From: Phoronis australis | Lineage: Eukaryota > Phoronida > Phoronidae | Direction of reading: 5' to 3' | Length of the DNA stretch: 60,000 bases | Assembly: GCA_002633005.1 (NCBI GenBank) | Contig: NMRA01000022.1 | Span: 1,234,518 to 1,294,517 of the forward strand | Shown: positions 36,036 to 46,639 of the stretch, in pieces | Layout: each line of letters begins with the position of its first letter | Position numbering within the stretch: position 1 is the first letter of the stretch | Program-made: the position numbers and the translations under genes | Notes under the pieces: model-generated | The model's input: the letters and a program-made list of their open reading frames with translations, nothing else | What the model was told of the DNA's origin: nothing | Databases searched by the model: none

Positions 36036-36910
36036 AAATGTTTAGTAGGCATTTAGGCGCAGACACTAAAACTTCGCTTACAGATGTATGTTGCTCCCCC
36101 TTAAACTCATGATATAAGGTATTGTCCACGCTTATTCAATTCTTTTTAATATGTTCATCTAAACGGTTAGTGTTAAAACGACGAATAGCTTGTTCGGCTG
36201 AAAATAGCGGTTTTTGATGTACTTGATAGGGTGGACTTACTGAAAATTTTAGCTTTGAGTAGGCCTATAAATCGGTAAAACTATTATGTTTTTGTGACTC
36301 GTTATCAATCGCCTTTTCTTAACAAACGCGTCAAATTTATTCAAATAGAGACTTCGACCTACCGTAAAATAGTCACTAGACGCTGGTGGTGTGTAGGGCT
36401 GATCAACGCCAGCTAAATTCCTGTGATTGTGCGGCAAAAGGAAGCGGAGAGTCGAAACACATTGGAGGAGCAACCTCTCTAGAATAAATGTTTTAAACGA
36501 AAATGTGCGCAGAACTATCGTCCAAAACGACTTGGAACATCTTTAGGAATACACAGCTTGCACTGGTAGAAAGCCGGGTGAGTTTGGGTTCTTCTTCCGT
36601 CTTTCAGAAATAGATTGACATTCATACTCATTTTTGGTTAATTTTGAGAGCAATTGTACATATATGTGAAAACCATGCAACATCCAGAAGACGTGTGTAC
36701 ACAACTTTAGTAATATATTCATACTACAAGAATGGATTTTCAGGCAAAATACTAGTTTTCAGTATTTGTTTATTCTATGAAAATAATATAATCCATTATT
36801 TTGGGGGTAATTCCGGTGGGTGAAAATTTTAAACTAATCGAAATTTAATGACTACAAATTTAACGATAAACATATACAACAAACGTACCAGAGTGGCGTA
36901 CATGTACAGC

Positions 36911-37000
36911 TGTAGATGAAGTAATATCCCATGAGACATTATCCCTTCGGTCTCGGTCGATACGTGGAATAATGTCGAGTGGGATATTACTTCATCTACA
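36911..37000. repeat. 90-bp fold-back element
   Basis: TGTAGATGAAGTAATATCCC plus A (36911-36931) is repeated as a perfect 21-bp inverted copy at 36980-37000, and inner ACATTAT/ATAATGT pairs continue the stem. It lies about 0.9 kb upstream of the ZP gene start on the minus strand. It is probably a short MITE. Confidence 0.9.
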
Positions 37001-37845
37001 CCAATCGAGGAACGTTTTGTATTTATGCCTTACGCTTCGAATTCCGAAGTTTCTTTCATTTTTTCTATAGATTTTTTAAATAATTCACTCAGACTGTTCA
37101 CGTGGCGGATCACTTCCTGTATGTATGTACTTGCGTGGTAGGTTGCAAGTTTTCTCATGTGAACGAAACAGTTTTAAATGTAACGCTTTATTACTTGAAA
37201 AGAGATAACAAAGATGAAAACAATGCTAACTGTGCATTGAACATGTAACATCTCCTGAAAATAGTTAAATAACAATAATATTTGATATTGCAGTTACCGA
37301 GGAATCGGCATCTGAGCTGCAGACGATATAATATTTAGCAATTGAAAACTGAGACAGAAGTGTCATATTTATGTAATTAACAGTTTTGTACCAGATGTTA
37401 CGTTTAGGGCCTGACTGCATGTTGAGTGTTACTTCTATTGCTACAATTTTATTGCTTTTTACTATATTCGGAAAGTTTGATGACCGAACCGGCTAAAGAC
37501 GTGGAGTCGACATTTACTTACCTTTTGAACTTTCCGTGTCAGAGGTCACTGCTGAAGTAGTGCAGGAAGTCAATACAGGCGTACGGACTAACACCCGGCG
37601 AGAGAAACGCTACTCCAGAGCATTGAGAGGCAATCTTGGCTAATACAGAACTCGCCAAATAAGAGACATACACATGTACACCTCTAACAAATGGCTTACA
37701 AGAGGAATTAAGCAGACACGGCGCACTGAACTCGGCTGTTCATTCCATAAGTAGTTCAAAAGCGCAAGTACTAAAGTCTGTCACCAGATGAATGTCGAAG
37801 AGATCCCTTTATTAAAGAGGCCTGAATCTCGATAAACAGACTAAA
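37001..37845. other. intergenic, no gene recognised
   Basis: No domain, repeat unit or strong splice pair was recognised. Confidence 0.45.
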
Positions 37846-37846
37846 T

Positions 37847-38140
37847 TCACGCAATATTGAAAGTATTTTTTCTGCCACTGAAACAGAATTTAACCTGCTC
37901 ACAAGGTATTATAGGGTTTGTTGGTAAAAAAGTTTTATTTGTGTCGATATCAAAGTATTTTCTTTTAGTTTCAAATTTCAAAACAACGATCTGTGAATTA
38001 CTCATCACTTCGTCGATTGTTCTCCCACAATGCAAAAGACGTACTCTCCTTATTTGGTATGGCAAGACATAGACATAGCTTATTTCCCTTTTATGGACAG
38101 TGTAACCTTTGACATCAAACGAATTCAAGCACATGACTGT
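37847..38140 (-). CDS. possible CUB-like exon (unassigned gene)
   Basis: A minus-strand frame after CCCAAACAG reads CLNSFDVKGYTVHKREISYV, then RRVRLLHCGRTIDEVMSNSQ and IVVLKFETKRKYFDID. The order CG, an SNSxIVxLKF strand and following polar residues recalls the second half of a CUB domain (CG.., SxSNxLxxxF). The 3' donor is weak (GAGCAG|GTTAAA) and the frame ends in a stop at 37847. Together with 40002-40250 it may be part of one secreted or membrane CUB protein on the minus strand. Confidence 0.3.
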   Translation of the reverse strand, partial: TVMCLNSFDVKGYTVHKREISYVYVLPYQIRRVRLLHCGRTIDEVMSNSQIVVLKFETKRKYFDIDTNKTFLPTNPIIPCEQVKFCFSGRKNTFNIA

Positions 38141-38639
38141 TTGGGCATGCGCCCATTTGTTATAAGTGTTAGGGAGATTAGAATCTCTGTGGTAATCACA
38201 GGATTTTTCTCTCTGGGCGTATTTCAAAAATCGGGAATTTTGTGACGTTTTCTGGAAACGTTCTCACCTTCAAAGGGAAAAGTGAATTACTCTCTACTAG
38301 ACGTTGCGAGATGGTTCTTTCGTCAGAAATTGCTTAAAAGATATTTTTGACCAGCTTTCGCTTTCCATGCCTCTTTAAAGTCACTATTTCCTTTACTTTC
38401 GCCTGCTTAGATCACAAATTGACCTTTGCCAATCGAAAGATATCACTAAAATTAACTCTTTTCGTAAATTACAGCCATGTACATACTCTCGTTATTTTAC
38501 TATTAATTTTTTTAATTTATAAAAAGTGGGCGGACCTTCAGCAAAACCTCATTATTTATGCGGGGTTGCCAGTGGAGAGATTACCCATAATGCACACGAA
38601 TCAGCTGACGGAAGAGAAACATGTCAAGCACAAGCGGCC

Positions 38640-40000
38640 GAGGTGAGTTAGGTGTTTTGGGACTTCTTGCCAGCTAAACAAGAAATCAGAATGTACAAAC
38701 ATTTGGAAATCACAGCTTGATTCTTACTCGTAAACAACAAGATTAATTTGTTCTNTGGTGCACCACACAAAATGAAAAAATTAAGCTAAAAAAATCTGTA
38801 TTAAATTCAGTTCACTATAAAAAAATTCGATGCCATGGCAAAGGCTATTATTTGGGCTTAGGTTTCGAATAAAAGTGTTTGCGTAAAGATCCGTTTCATG
38901 AAGTTTTTAACAAAAATGAAGCGGAAATAGTGCCTTTAAGAAGCTGTCTTTGACGTTATCACTGATCACTGAAAGCCCTTGATTGCACGCAGTTCTCAAG
39001 ACACATGAAAAGGCATAACTGATCGCTTATACACTAGAACAGGTTTCTTAACTATGAAGGGAGTCAACAAAGACATGCTTTGTTATGCAACAAAATGACC
39101 CAAGATTTGTAATTTTAGACTTTTTGTACCTTACATCCCACATTCAGGAATTCTTCGTTGCAAGAGATGAAACAAGAGTCCGAATGCTCTGTAACTCTAG
39201 AATCCAGAAATTTAGGTTAATTTTTTCCATTATCAACCAGGTTTTTGGCAATTTCTAATTGTCCGAAGCCGTATTTGGATTTGCGTCAAAAATTCAGCAC
39301 CGAGTATTCCACAAAATTGCCGTCAAACTTGGTCCGTTCCATTTTCTTCATTTTTGGAGAAAGCTAAAAAGGTTCGAACCGTGGTCTTAAGCCTAAGGTT
39401 TGGATCGTTTTCGTGTAAAAGCTATCATTCAATTGCATGATTTTGCGTGGTCTTGCGAGATCTCTCTTTTCTTGGGGCTAGAAACTTGGCCGTGGCTGCG
39501 TATTTGAATTCCCGTATTCAGCACTCCTGCACATCTCGGCTATGAGATGAAATTATATTGATTGTACAACACTGGCGCTGTGCGCACGACCGGCTTCGCT
39601 GTCTTTGACTTCAGAATCGTCGTTAAGCCGGAGTGAAATGTGACAATACACAACCAAGAATATTTAATCCAGTTTATCCCACTTCCTAGAGTCGGTATTA
39701 CAGCCAACGGCACAGCAGTGTGACAGCAGTAATACTTCTCCGGCATGACTTAAATACACCTGTATTATATAAAATATAAAGTATTCAGACGACAGTTGCG
39801 AAAGCGAGGCTGCTGAGCTGCCTGCTGTATCTGGAGGTTTACCGCTATTTTGTACCTCACGGCATGGGAGAGCGAGTCATGACTAAAGATAATATAGGAA
39901 AAAACAAGTTTAATTTTGTAATGCACAATGTAGTCTTAGATGATCAGAACTGGATCTAAGATCAGTATCAAGGTGTCAAGGAAATTACTAGTTGTGTACT
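38640..40000. other. no gene recognised
   Basis: It holds one undetermined base (38755). A minus-strand frame at 39540-39746 has no family resemblance. Confidence 0.45.
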
Positions 40001-40001
40001 C

Positions 40002-40250
40002 TCAACAGTCCGCTGTGAATGCATCAGTGGGTGGGTTTTCGTGCCAAAGATAACCAAACGATGGCGCGCCACACCCATTGCTTTTGAAGTGCAATAGAAA
40101 TGTTGAACTGGAGAAAAAGTCATTTAGTGTTCTGGTGGTTTGAACTCTTATCAGCTGCGTCACATACTGACTGACGTTTCCTGTCTGACAGTCACGATCG
40201 AGGTTCATTGCACCAAACACCATAAGGTAAATTTGATTGCTTGCACGACG
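40002..40250 (-). CDS. possible CUB-like exon (unassigned gene)
   Basis: The minus-strand frame reads NQIYLMVFGAMNLDRDCQTG, then SSSTFLLHFKSNGCGAPSFG and YLWHE, ending at TGA (40002). IxLxFxxMNLxxDC followed by SSSxxLLHFKSNG and a Gly-Tyr/Phe strand is the CUB order. The only usable acceptor after the upstream TAA is CGTCGTGCAAG, which is weak. Coding status is uncertain. Confidence 0.35.
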   Translation of the reverse strand, partial: RRASNQIYLMVFGAMNLDRDCQTGNVSQYVTQLIRVQTTRTLNDFFSSSTFLLHFKSNGCGAPSFGYLWHENPPTDAFTADC

Positions 40251-41140
40251 TAACGAGAATTCCGAACAAGTAACAGGGTCAGTCAATTATGCAAGGATGC
40301 CTGTCAGTCAAAGTTTTTTAAATACCAAGTTGGGGAACTGCGAACAGCCTAAAGCCAAACAGAGTTGTAGTACGTAACTATATAATTGTACGTGGCGGGT
40401 ATTTGTAAGGAATTAACGTTGATATCGATTAGAACACTTTTCCGATTGCAAATACACCTGTGCATGTGTATATCCCATGACCTTCTCCCAAAAATGTACA
40501 TTCACGAAACCTTTTGCAGAAACGAGTCAGTGCCCATGCCGATGGTCAAGAGACAGTGATAGACTTGCGGTCACGTGACACCAGAGGGGGGTGTTAACAT
40601 ATGTTATATGGTGTACCTGTACATGACACGATTGCTGTTCAGATTGGATTTTTCATGGTTGCTTTACTTATGAAATTGCGAAAGGGTTGCCTTCTGAAAA
40701 AAGACGTTTTTTAGAAAATTAGCCGTCTCACAGAGCTCTCTATTGAATATCATGATCGATCATTGTATGCGTTTCCTTCACTTGAACATAAAATGGACGC
40801 ATTTTTGTAATTAATGTCATCCCGATCAAACAATCGTCATCTCCGTCATCTTAGCAATTTTTATCATCGACAGATGTCACACTCGTACACTTTGCAAACT
40901 ACCTCCATCCTCTCCTATCCTCTACTTGTCAGGCATGTATTTCATCAGACTCCAACACCTTTGTTCTGTAATACTCATTGTTGTAGTGAGTGAGTTACAT
41001 GTATTTCAAGTTGAAACACAAGTAATTCAAATTTGAACAAAATGTTGAAGAACTCCGTTGTCGCCATCAGATTACCAGGTCGACACCAAGTTCTGAGAAG
41101 GTACCCTAAGCTCACTTTGCAATCTCAATGCAGTTAATTA

Positions 41141-41445
41141 CATAGGCGGATTTAGGGGGAGGCAGGGGGCCGGGCCCCCCCTCCCCTTGGCTGGTGCATG
41201 AAAAATAAATGGCAGCACCAGCGTGAAGAAACGAGTGCACCAATTTGGAATGGCAGCGGGGGGGCAGAGGGAAGCGGAATCGTGTTCCGGTTTTTGTTAG
41301 TCCTCCAATAGAATTTGGCAACATCAGGTCCATATCGCCAGCCCCCGCAACTTTCGGGGTACCTGTGCATACAATCGCGCTTTGCTCAATTCTCCGAGGC
41401 AACATCTTGCCCCCCCCCCCTTATAGTATCCTAGATCGGCCACTG
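41141..41445. mobile_element. short TIR element, GGCGGAT ends
   Basis: The left end ATAGGCGGATTTAGGGGG and the inverted right end CAGTGGCCGATCTAGGATAC are imperfect terminal repeats. G-rich and C-rich runs lie just inside both ends. The same end type occurs at 54674-54805. Short non-autonomous DNA transposon; class not certain. Confidence 0.55.
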
Positions 41446-41719
41446 AATCAATTCCTTATTTTAAAGTCACATAACTTGCCTTATGTCTGAAGTCCACACA
41501 TCCACACATGCGCAGATAACGTTCACCGCCGAAGGGAAATTTGAAACTTTGAAAATGCCCGGGGTGTTCCAATGGGTAGAAATACCGTGTGCAGAGAGAC
41601 TTGCGATAGGGGTCATCTAAGCCAGCATGCGTCGGCGCCAGTTGATCTGTCGGAGAGATATGCTATTTAGAGGTCACTTCGTTTTAGTAGCATTTCAAGT
41701 AACCAGAAGATCCGTTTTA

Positions 41720-43560
41720 TCATACGAGTAATTATATGAAGCGTCTACGCATAATCCACTGCCAGCTCCCAAGGCGGGTAGCATTGACTGGAAGTGTTTG
41801 GAAGTCGATATTACAGTCACTGAAGCCCTAACTACGATAAAAAATATGAAGAACGGCAAAACACTTTGCCCTGAAGGATTTGTTGCTGAATGCAGTATTT
41901 TTTCAGAAGCGACATCTCTGTCTTCCTGACTAATTCCTTCAATTTTAGCTTCAAGAGGGATTTTATGCCCTCATGGTAGGCTCAAAGTGGGATTTCTCTT
42001 ATACCGAAAGGTATAAAACAACGTGAATACTTAAAGCATTGGCGGCCGATTTCAATTCTCAGTATTCGCTATAAAATATTATCGTGATGGATTGCCCAAG
42101 GAAATAAAGGTGTCATAGGTAAAACTATTCATGACAACCAAAAAGGTTTTGTCAAAGGAAGAAATACCAGTGAGAATAAAAGAACTATTTACGATGTATT
42201 ACAGTTTACAGATTTAATAGTTCAAATCGATATCGAGAAGTCCTTTGGCTCTATTTCTTTGAAAACGATTTATAACAGTGTAGTTTTCTTTTTTTTATTG
42301 TGGCAAAAATCTCATTGACTGGGTTCGCTTGTTGAATACCAATGCCAGACTTATTGTGATACAGCACAGTATAACATTAGAATACTTTGTTGCCGGTCGT
42401 GGATATCGCCAAGGAGATCCAGTCTCGCCTACATTTTTTATCGTTTGTGCTGAAATACGGTCTATCATTAACATCCCACAGACTAATTTGAAACTTTTGT
42501 AATACGCTGACGACACTATTCTCTTCACTATTCTATTCTTCTTCTGACTCTCTTAAGCACTCCTTGGATCTCTTGGACCAGTTTCATACATTTTCAGGTC
42601 TCAGTCCTAATGTAGAAAAAACTCATTGTATCTAGATTGGAAGATGGGAGGGCTGTGACATTCGTTTGCGCCCTAAAATAACTTTGCCCTAGGTCCAAGA
42701 CACGTTTTGATATCTTAGGAATAACCTTTAGCACAAATAAATTGTCTATTTAAATTTTGATAGTAAATTTTGAGAAAAATTCAAGGATTTGTTGGACTAG
42801 TCCAATAGATCTCTGACCACTCTGGATAGAATTACTGTTGTTAAACCTTTCACACTTGCTTAGCTCGTATATTTATTTACACCATCACCGTCACCAATAA
42901 AAGAAATTATTGAGTCTTTGGAACTTAACCGGTACATTAGGGGCATTGGTTATATCTATGATTTTCTTGCAGGTATTGGTCATCTAATGTCACATCAATG
43001 TTTTTGAGCGACGTGTGGCTTCTCGCCACCATTCACCCTCTTTTTGGGCTTCGAAATGCAATTCGACAAGTACACTGTAATTCGCTGATGTGCGAATTTT
43101 GAGTTTAAAGTTCGTCTTCCACATTGCTCCATTTTAAATTCAACTTTGATTTCGAGCCTAACAATCTACAAGATAATTTACACACGCTTAGTTGAGAAAA
43201 GCTATAAAAAACAACAAAATATGAGGAGGACTGGCATGTTTCTTTGAGCATTGCATCTTCTCGGGATTGGTAGAAAATTGGCATTTTGGACTCAGAAATC
43301 TGTCTGGGGACATTGTACATTTACATTTGTTTTGGTCTTGTGAACTTGTTTCTACATTTTGGAAGTCTGTCGATAGTCGGATAGGTAATAAATTTATCTT
43401 ATCTCTCCAACCTAGCTTTGTTGAACTTATTTTTTGACAAATTCAATGAGACAAAGATCATTAATTGCCTTTTTGTCTCGCAAAATGTTGTGTCTACAAA
43501 GACTGGCGAAGAGAGCACCATGTCTTGAATTATTTAAAAGAGAAATTCACGGCTACTGTA
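41720..43560 (+). mobile_element. LINE fragment (L1/Tx1-like reverse transcriptase and 3' end)
   Basis: Plus-strand frames broken by stops and shifts read in order: ISLIPKGIKQREYLKHWRPI (RT block 1-2), NQKGFVKGRNTSENKRTIYD (block 3), IVQIDIEKSFGSIS (catalytic Asp block; Ala of KAFDS changed), RQGDP-like near 42405, and YADDT near 42500 (second catalytic pair). LSPNVEK- and NSMRQRSLIAFLSRKMLCLQ-like C-terminal blocks follow. Endonuclease is absent. The copy ends where the CA microsatellite begins, which could have grown from its 3' tail. Confidence 0.85.
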
Positions 43561-43790
43561 TAATTGAAATATATATACATTGTACATACACACACACACA
43601 CACACAAACACACACAAACACACACATGCACATACATATACACATACATATACACACATACGTATATGCGTAAGTATGTATGTACATACATACGTACGTA
43701 CGTATGTGTTTATATGTATGTGTATACGTACATGTATGTGCATGTGTGTGTGTGTGTTCATACATACATACATGTACATTTATATATAGG
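43561..43790. repeat. CA/TACA compound microsatellite
   Basis: Tracts of CA, CATA, TACG and TG repeats. The purine/pyrimidine alternation makes four overlapping open frames of His/Thr/Tyr/Val repeats on both strands, all artefacts. Confidence 0.95.
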
Positions 43791-43799
43791 CTCCTATAA

Positions 43800-44860
43800 T
43801 ACCTTTGTTTTGTCAATGTTTCCTTCTTTTTTCTGGTTTCCACGGAGTGTGTGAATGTGTGTTTGCCTATGTTTAGTTCAAACTACCAAGGCTTTCCTAA
43901 ACAATTGCTGTATTTCTAATAAAAACCTGAGTAGGCGATCGCTTTCGTAATACTTTGTGTGTTCTGAATTAAATGATTTGTATTCCAAAAACATTTCCTC
44001 TAAGAGGCGCACCATCGGCTTTTGATATCCATAAAAAGTCCAGAGCAACCTACACAGCTCTGAAAAGCGGCACTAGTAAGTGAAGCTTAACAATTTGTGT
44101 AGCATTGCTACAATTGGCGGCGCCACTGCATAACAGAACGTTCCGGAACATTAGTCAGTTTTTATTCCAGTATTAGACTCAAACTTGATCTGTTTTCTCA
44201 ACTAGATTTCTCAAAAATTCCATTCTTTTATTAGTGGGTGTGCTTTATATAAGCCTGTGCATGTATGTACCGTCCCTGTATTGTTTATATCGCACAGGCA
44301 AGGGTACCGTGAAAAAAGTAATATGAAGTTTGTGGAGCATCAAGTATTTTTCTGCATTAAGCACATATATACCGAAATACCATCGGATTGCCCCTGGACT
44401 TTTAACGACGCCACCAGGAGTCTCTTTCATGAAAAATCAGAAACTTGGTCTCACGCTCCCACTTCCCAGTTATCTATTATGATCATAGGTGGCGCACCAT
44501 AAGGGGTTTAGGGCTATAGCCCCCCGCCCCCCACTTTTTCAGTGCTGTGCCGCCATGGTGATCAATGCTTGGAAATAATTTGGGCAAATTTTGTCATTTA
44601 GTATCAGTTACTGATGATAAACAATTATGTAGAACGTAAGTTTCCTTTCACTCTTATGAAACAGACCAGCTCCAGTAATTTACATGTAGGTTGAAATGGT
44701 ATTCTAGACCTTGTTCGTGCTGAGGAGAACAGGCGCGTGCATTTCTTGTCAGTTCGTAACTTCGTTGTTCTCGTCAGCCGTCCCAGTGAGGGTTTAACAC
44801 AACCTGTTCATTACCATTTGTGTCCCCGCTTGTCAACAATAATACTAAGAGGAGTTTTGT
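43800..44860. other. no gene recognised
   Basis: Nothing supported. A C-rich word near 44520 (CCCCCCGCCCCCCAC) recalls the G/C runs of the short TIR elements, but no paired end was found. Confidence 0.4.
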
Positions 44861-44868
44861 CCAATTTC

Positions 44869-45075
44869 TCACAAAGGTTTGAGATGAGGGCTGAGTGTTC
44901 GTGGCCAATCAACGTGACTACAGTCATTCACCACCAGATGTCCTTCGTTGTTGTCACACATAGAGTCGGGTTTTTGAGTGCTCAGTCCAAAGCCTGCTTT
45001 TTCAATGACCTTGTCAACCTTACAGTCAAACTTCATAACGACATTGTGGCGACCGACATAATGCAACAATAGCAA
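44869..45075 (-). CDS. unrecognised minus-strand ORF
   Basis: The frame includes KFDCKVDKVIEKAGFGLSTQ and NEGHLVVNDCSHVDWPRTLS. After a stop, the next frame reads EKLDKTPLSIIVDKRGHKW. Composition looks protein-like, and the sequence weakly recalls decayed ankyrin-type repeats, but no motif is good enough to assign. It may be a pseudogene. Confidence 0.2.
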   Translation of the reverse strand: MLLLHYVGRHNVVMKFDCKVDKVIEKAGFGLSTQKPDSMCDNNEGHLVVNDCSHVDWPRTLSPHLKPL

Positions 45076-45453
45076 TTGCTTTTTGAAATAAGTGACGTGT
45101 GCATTCTAACCACACTGACTTTCATGACCTGACACTTATCAATGTACTTCACACAACATTTGCTTTGTTTTTGCCATCGGTAACAAAAATCTTTCCCTTG
45201 TTGTTACTGAAATCGCCTTATAACACAACACAATACAAAACAGTACAATGTAATACCTTACCACACAGACCTAATTAGGGTGTCAATAAACCAAGCTACA
45301 TGTACGAGGTAAAAATAACCTAAAGCGGATGACCATTATACGGATGACACAAAAGGGTGGTTATTTATTTTCATCGCGGTTCATCCTATATAACATTAGT
45401 TTAATACGAAAATGATTAGTTAAACAGCAGATTAAACAAACTAATGCATAAAT

Positions 45454-45775
45454 GGAGAAACCTACACTAGTCCCAGGTTTAAGACATGCCCAAGACGTCA
45501 TGGAAATTGCGTCAAAATTTTGACTGGTGAGGGATTTTGACGAAATTTACACATGGACCGTAAAAATGACCTTTTTGCCCGAAAACTGGAAAACTTTCAA
45601 TCACATGACGCTACTTTTATAAGAACGCGCTTGCGCAGTGTAAATCAAACCCAGATACTGATTGTTAATAGCTTTTAAACTTAACAATTGTGAATTGTGT
45701 ATAGCTTTCGTAACAAACGCTCAAGTTAGAATCTAATAAATACTCTTTGAAGTTGTAGCATTAGAACTTAAACCT
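45454..45775 (-). repeat. dispersed repeat R, copy 3 (partial, inverted)
   Basis: Its reverse complement matches the last third of repeat R: GTTACGAAAGCTATACACAA, CAATTGTTAAGTTTAA, the GCGCAAGCG word and the terminal CCTGGGACTAGTGTAGG. The 5' two thirds are missing. Confidence 0.75.
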
Positions 45776-46639
45776 TTCACACCATGATCAAAAATGCTTG
45801 AATTCCGTTACCAACAATTTGGTATGGTGTTTTAAGTATTTAATCTTCAATTGATGTACTTTTAATCAAGAAATAAACCCAAAAAAAATAAATAAAGGAT
45901 TTTTGTGTGACATCATTAGTGGATCCTCGCTGGCTCCCTACGTGCCTAGCCAGCACGCAGGTATCATGCAGTGGCACGCGCTTTAGCATTAGTTGATGTA
46001 ACCTCGGCAGTCATTGGTTAGCTTTACAACAATGTGAAAAAATGGCGGACTATGAACGATGTCATGCAAGTGGCGTAGCAGCAATTATTTCGTTTCTTCA
46101 GTAATGTTGATAGCCGCGTGCTTGAAGCACATACATGTACAATAAACACATATCTGGTCGATTTAACCGGTGTGTTATTCATAATCTATGATTACAGGAA
46201 AGTATGGTAAACAAAAGTCATCGGCAGTAGAAAGATGCTCTTCGAAAAGGCGCAACCACAATTTCTGGGATTCACATTTCATGAACATAAATTTTAAGCA
46301 CCGATTTGTCTGTACAACAGACCACTTTTACACTTGCTCCATCAGTCATGCCAGTTTGTTTGCGTAAAGCGCTGTGTGTTGAGAATTCGACCAGCTAATC
46401 CGAAACGCCGGTGTAAAAAAATTCCCGAGGAACTGAATTAAGTGATGCCGGCGTGTTGGCTACCGCGTAGCGGCACGAGGAAAGCACCGAGTAGTGGCCT
46501 AAAGTTGCATGTTCGGAAGATGCAGTAATACATGTAGCAATCTGACAGACAAAGTGACGATTCGGAAATTTAATATTGTGTTCACTGTATGAGAGTTCCA
46601 TTGCAGAGACAACAGTCGTGAGTTGTGTGAGGTCTAACA

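Noticed and set aside
43434-43854. Five overlapping His/Thr/Tyr/Val-rich frames
   Set aside because: Microsatellite translations on both strands.
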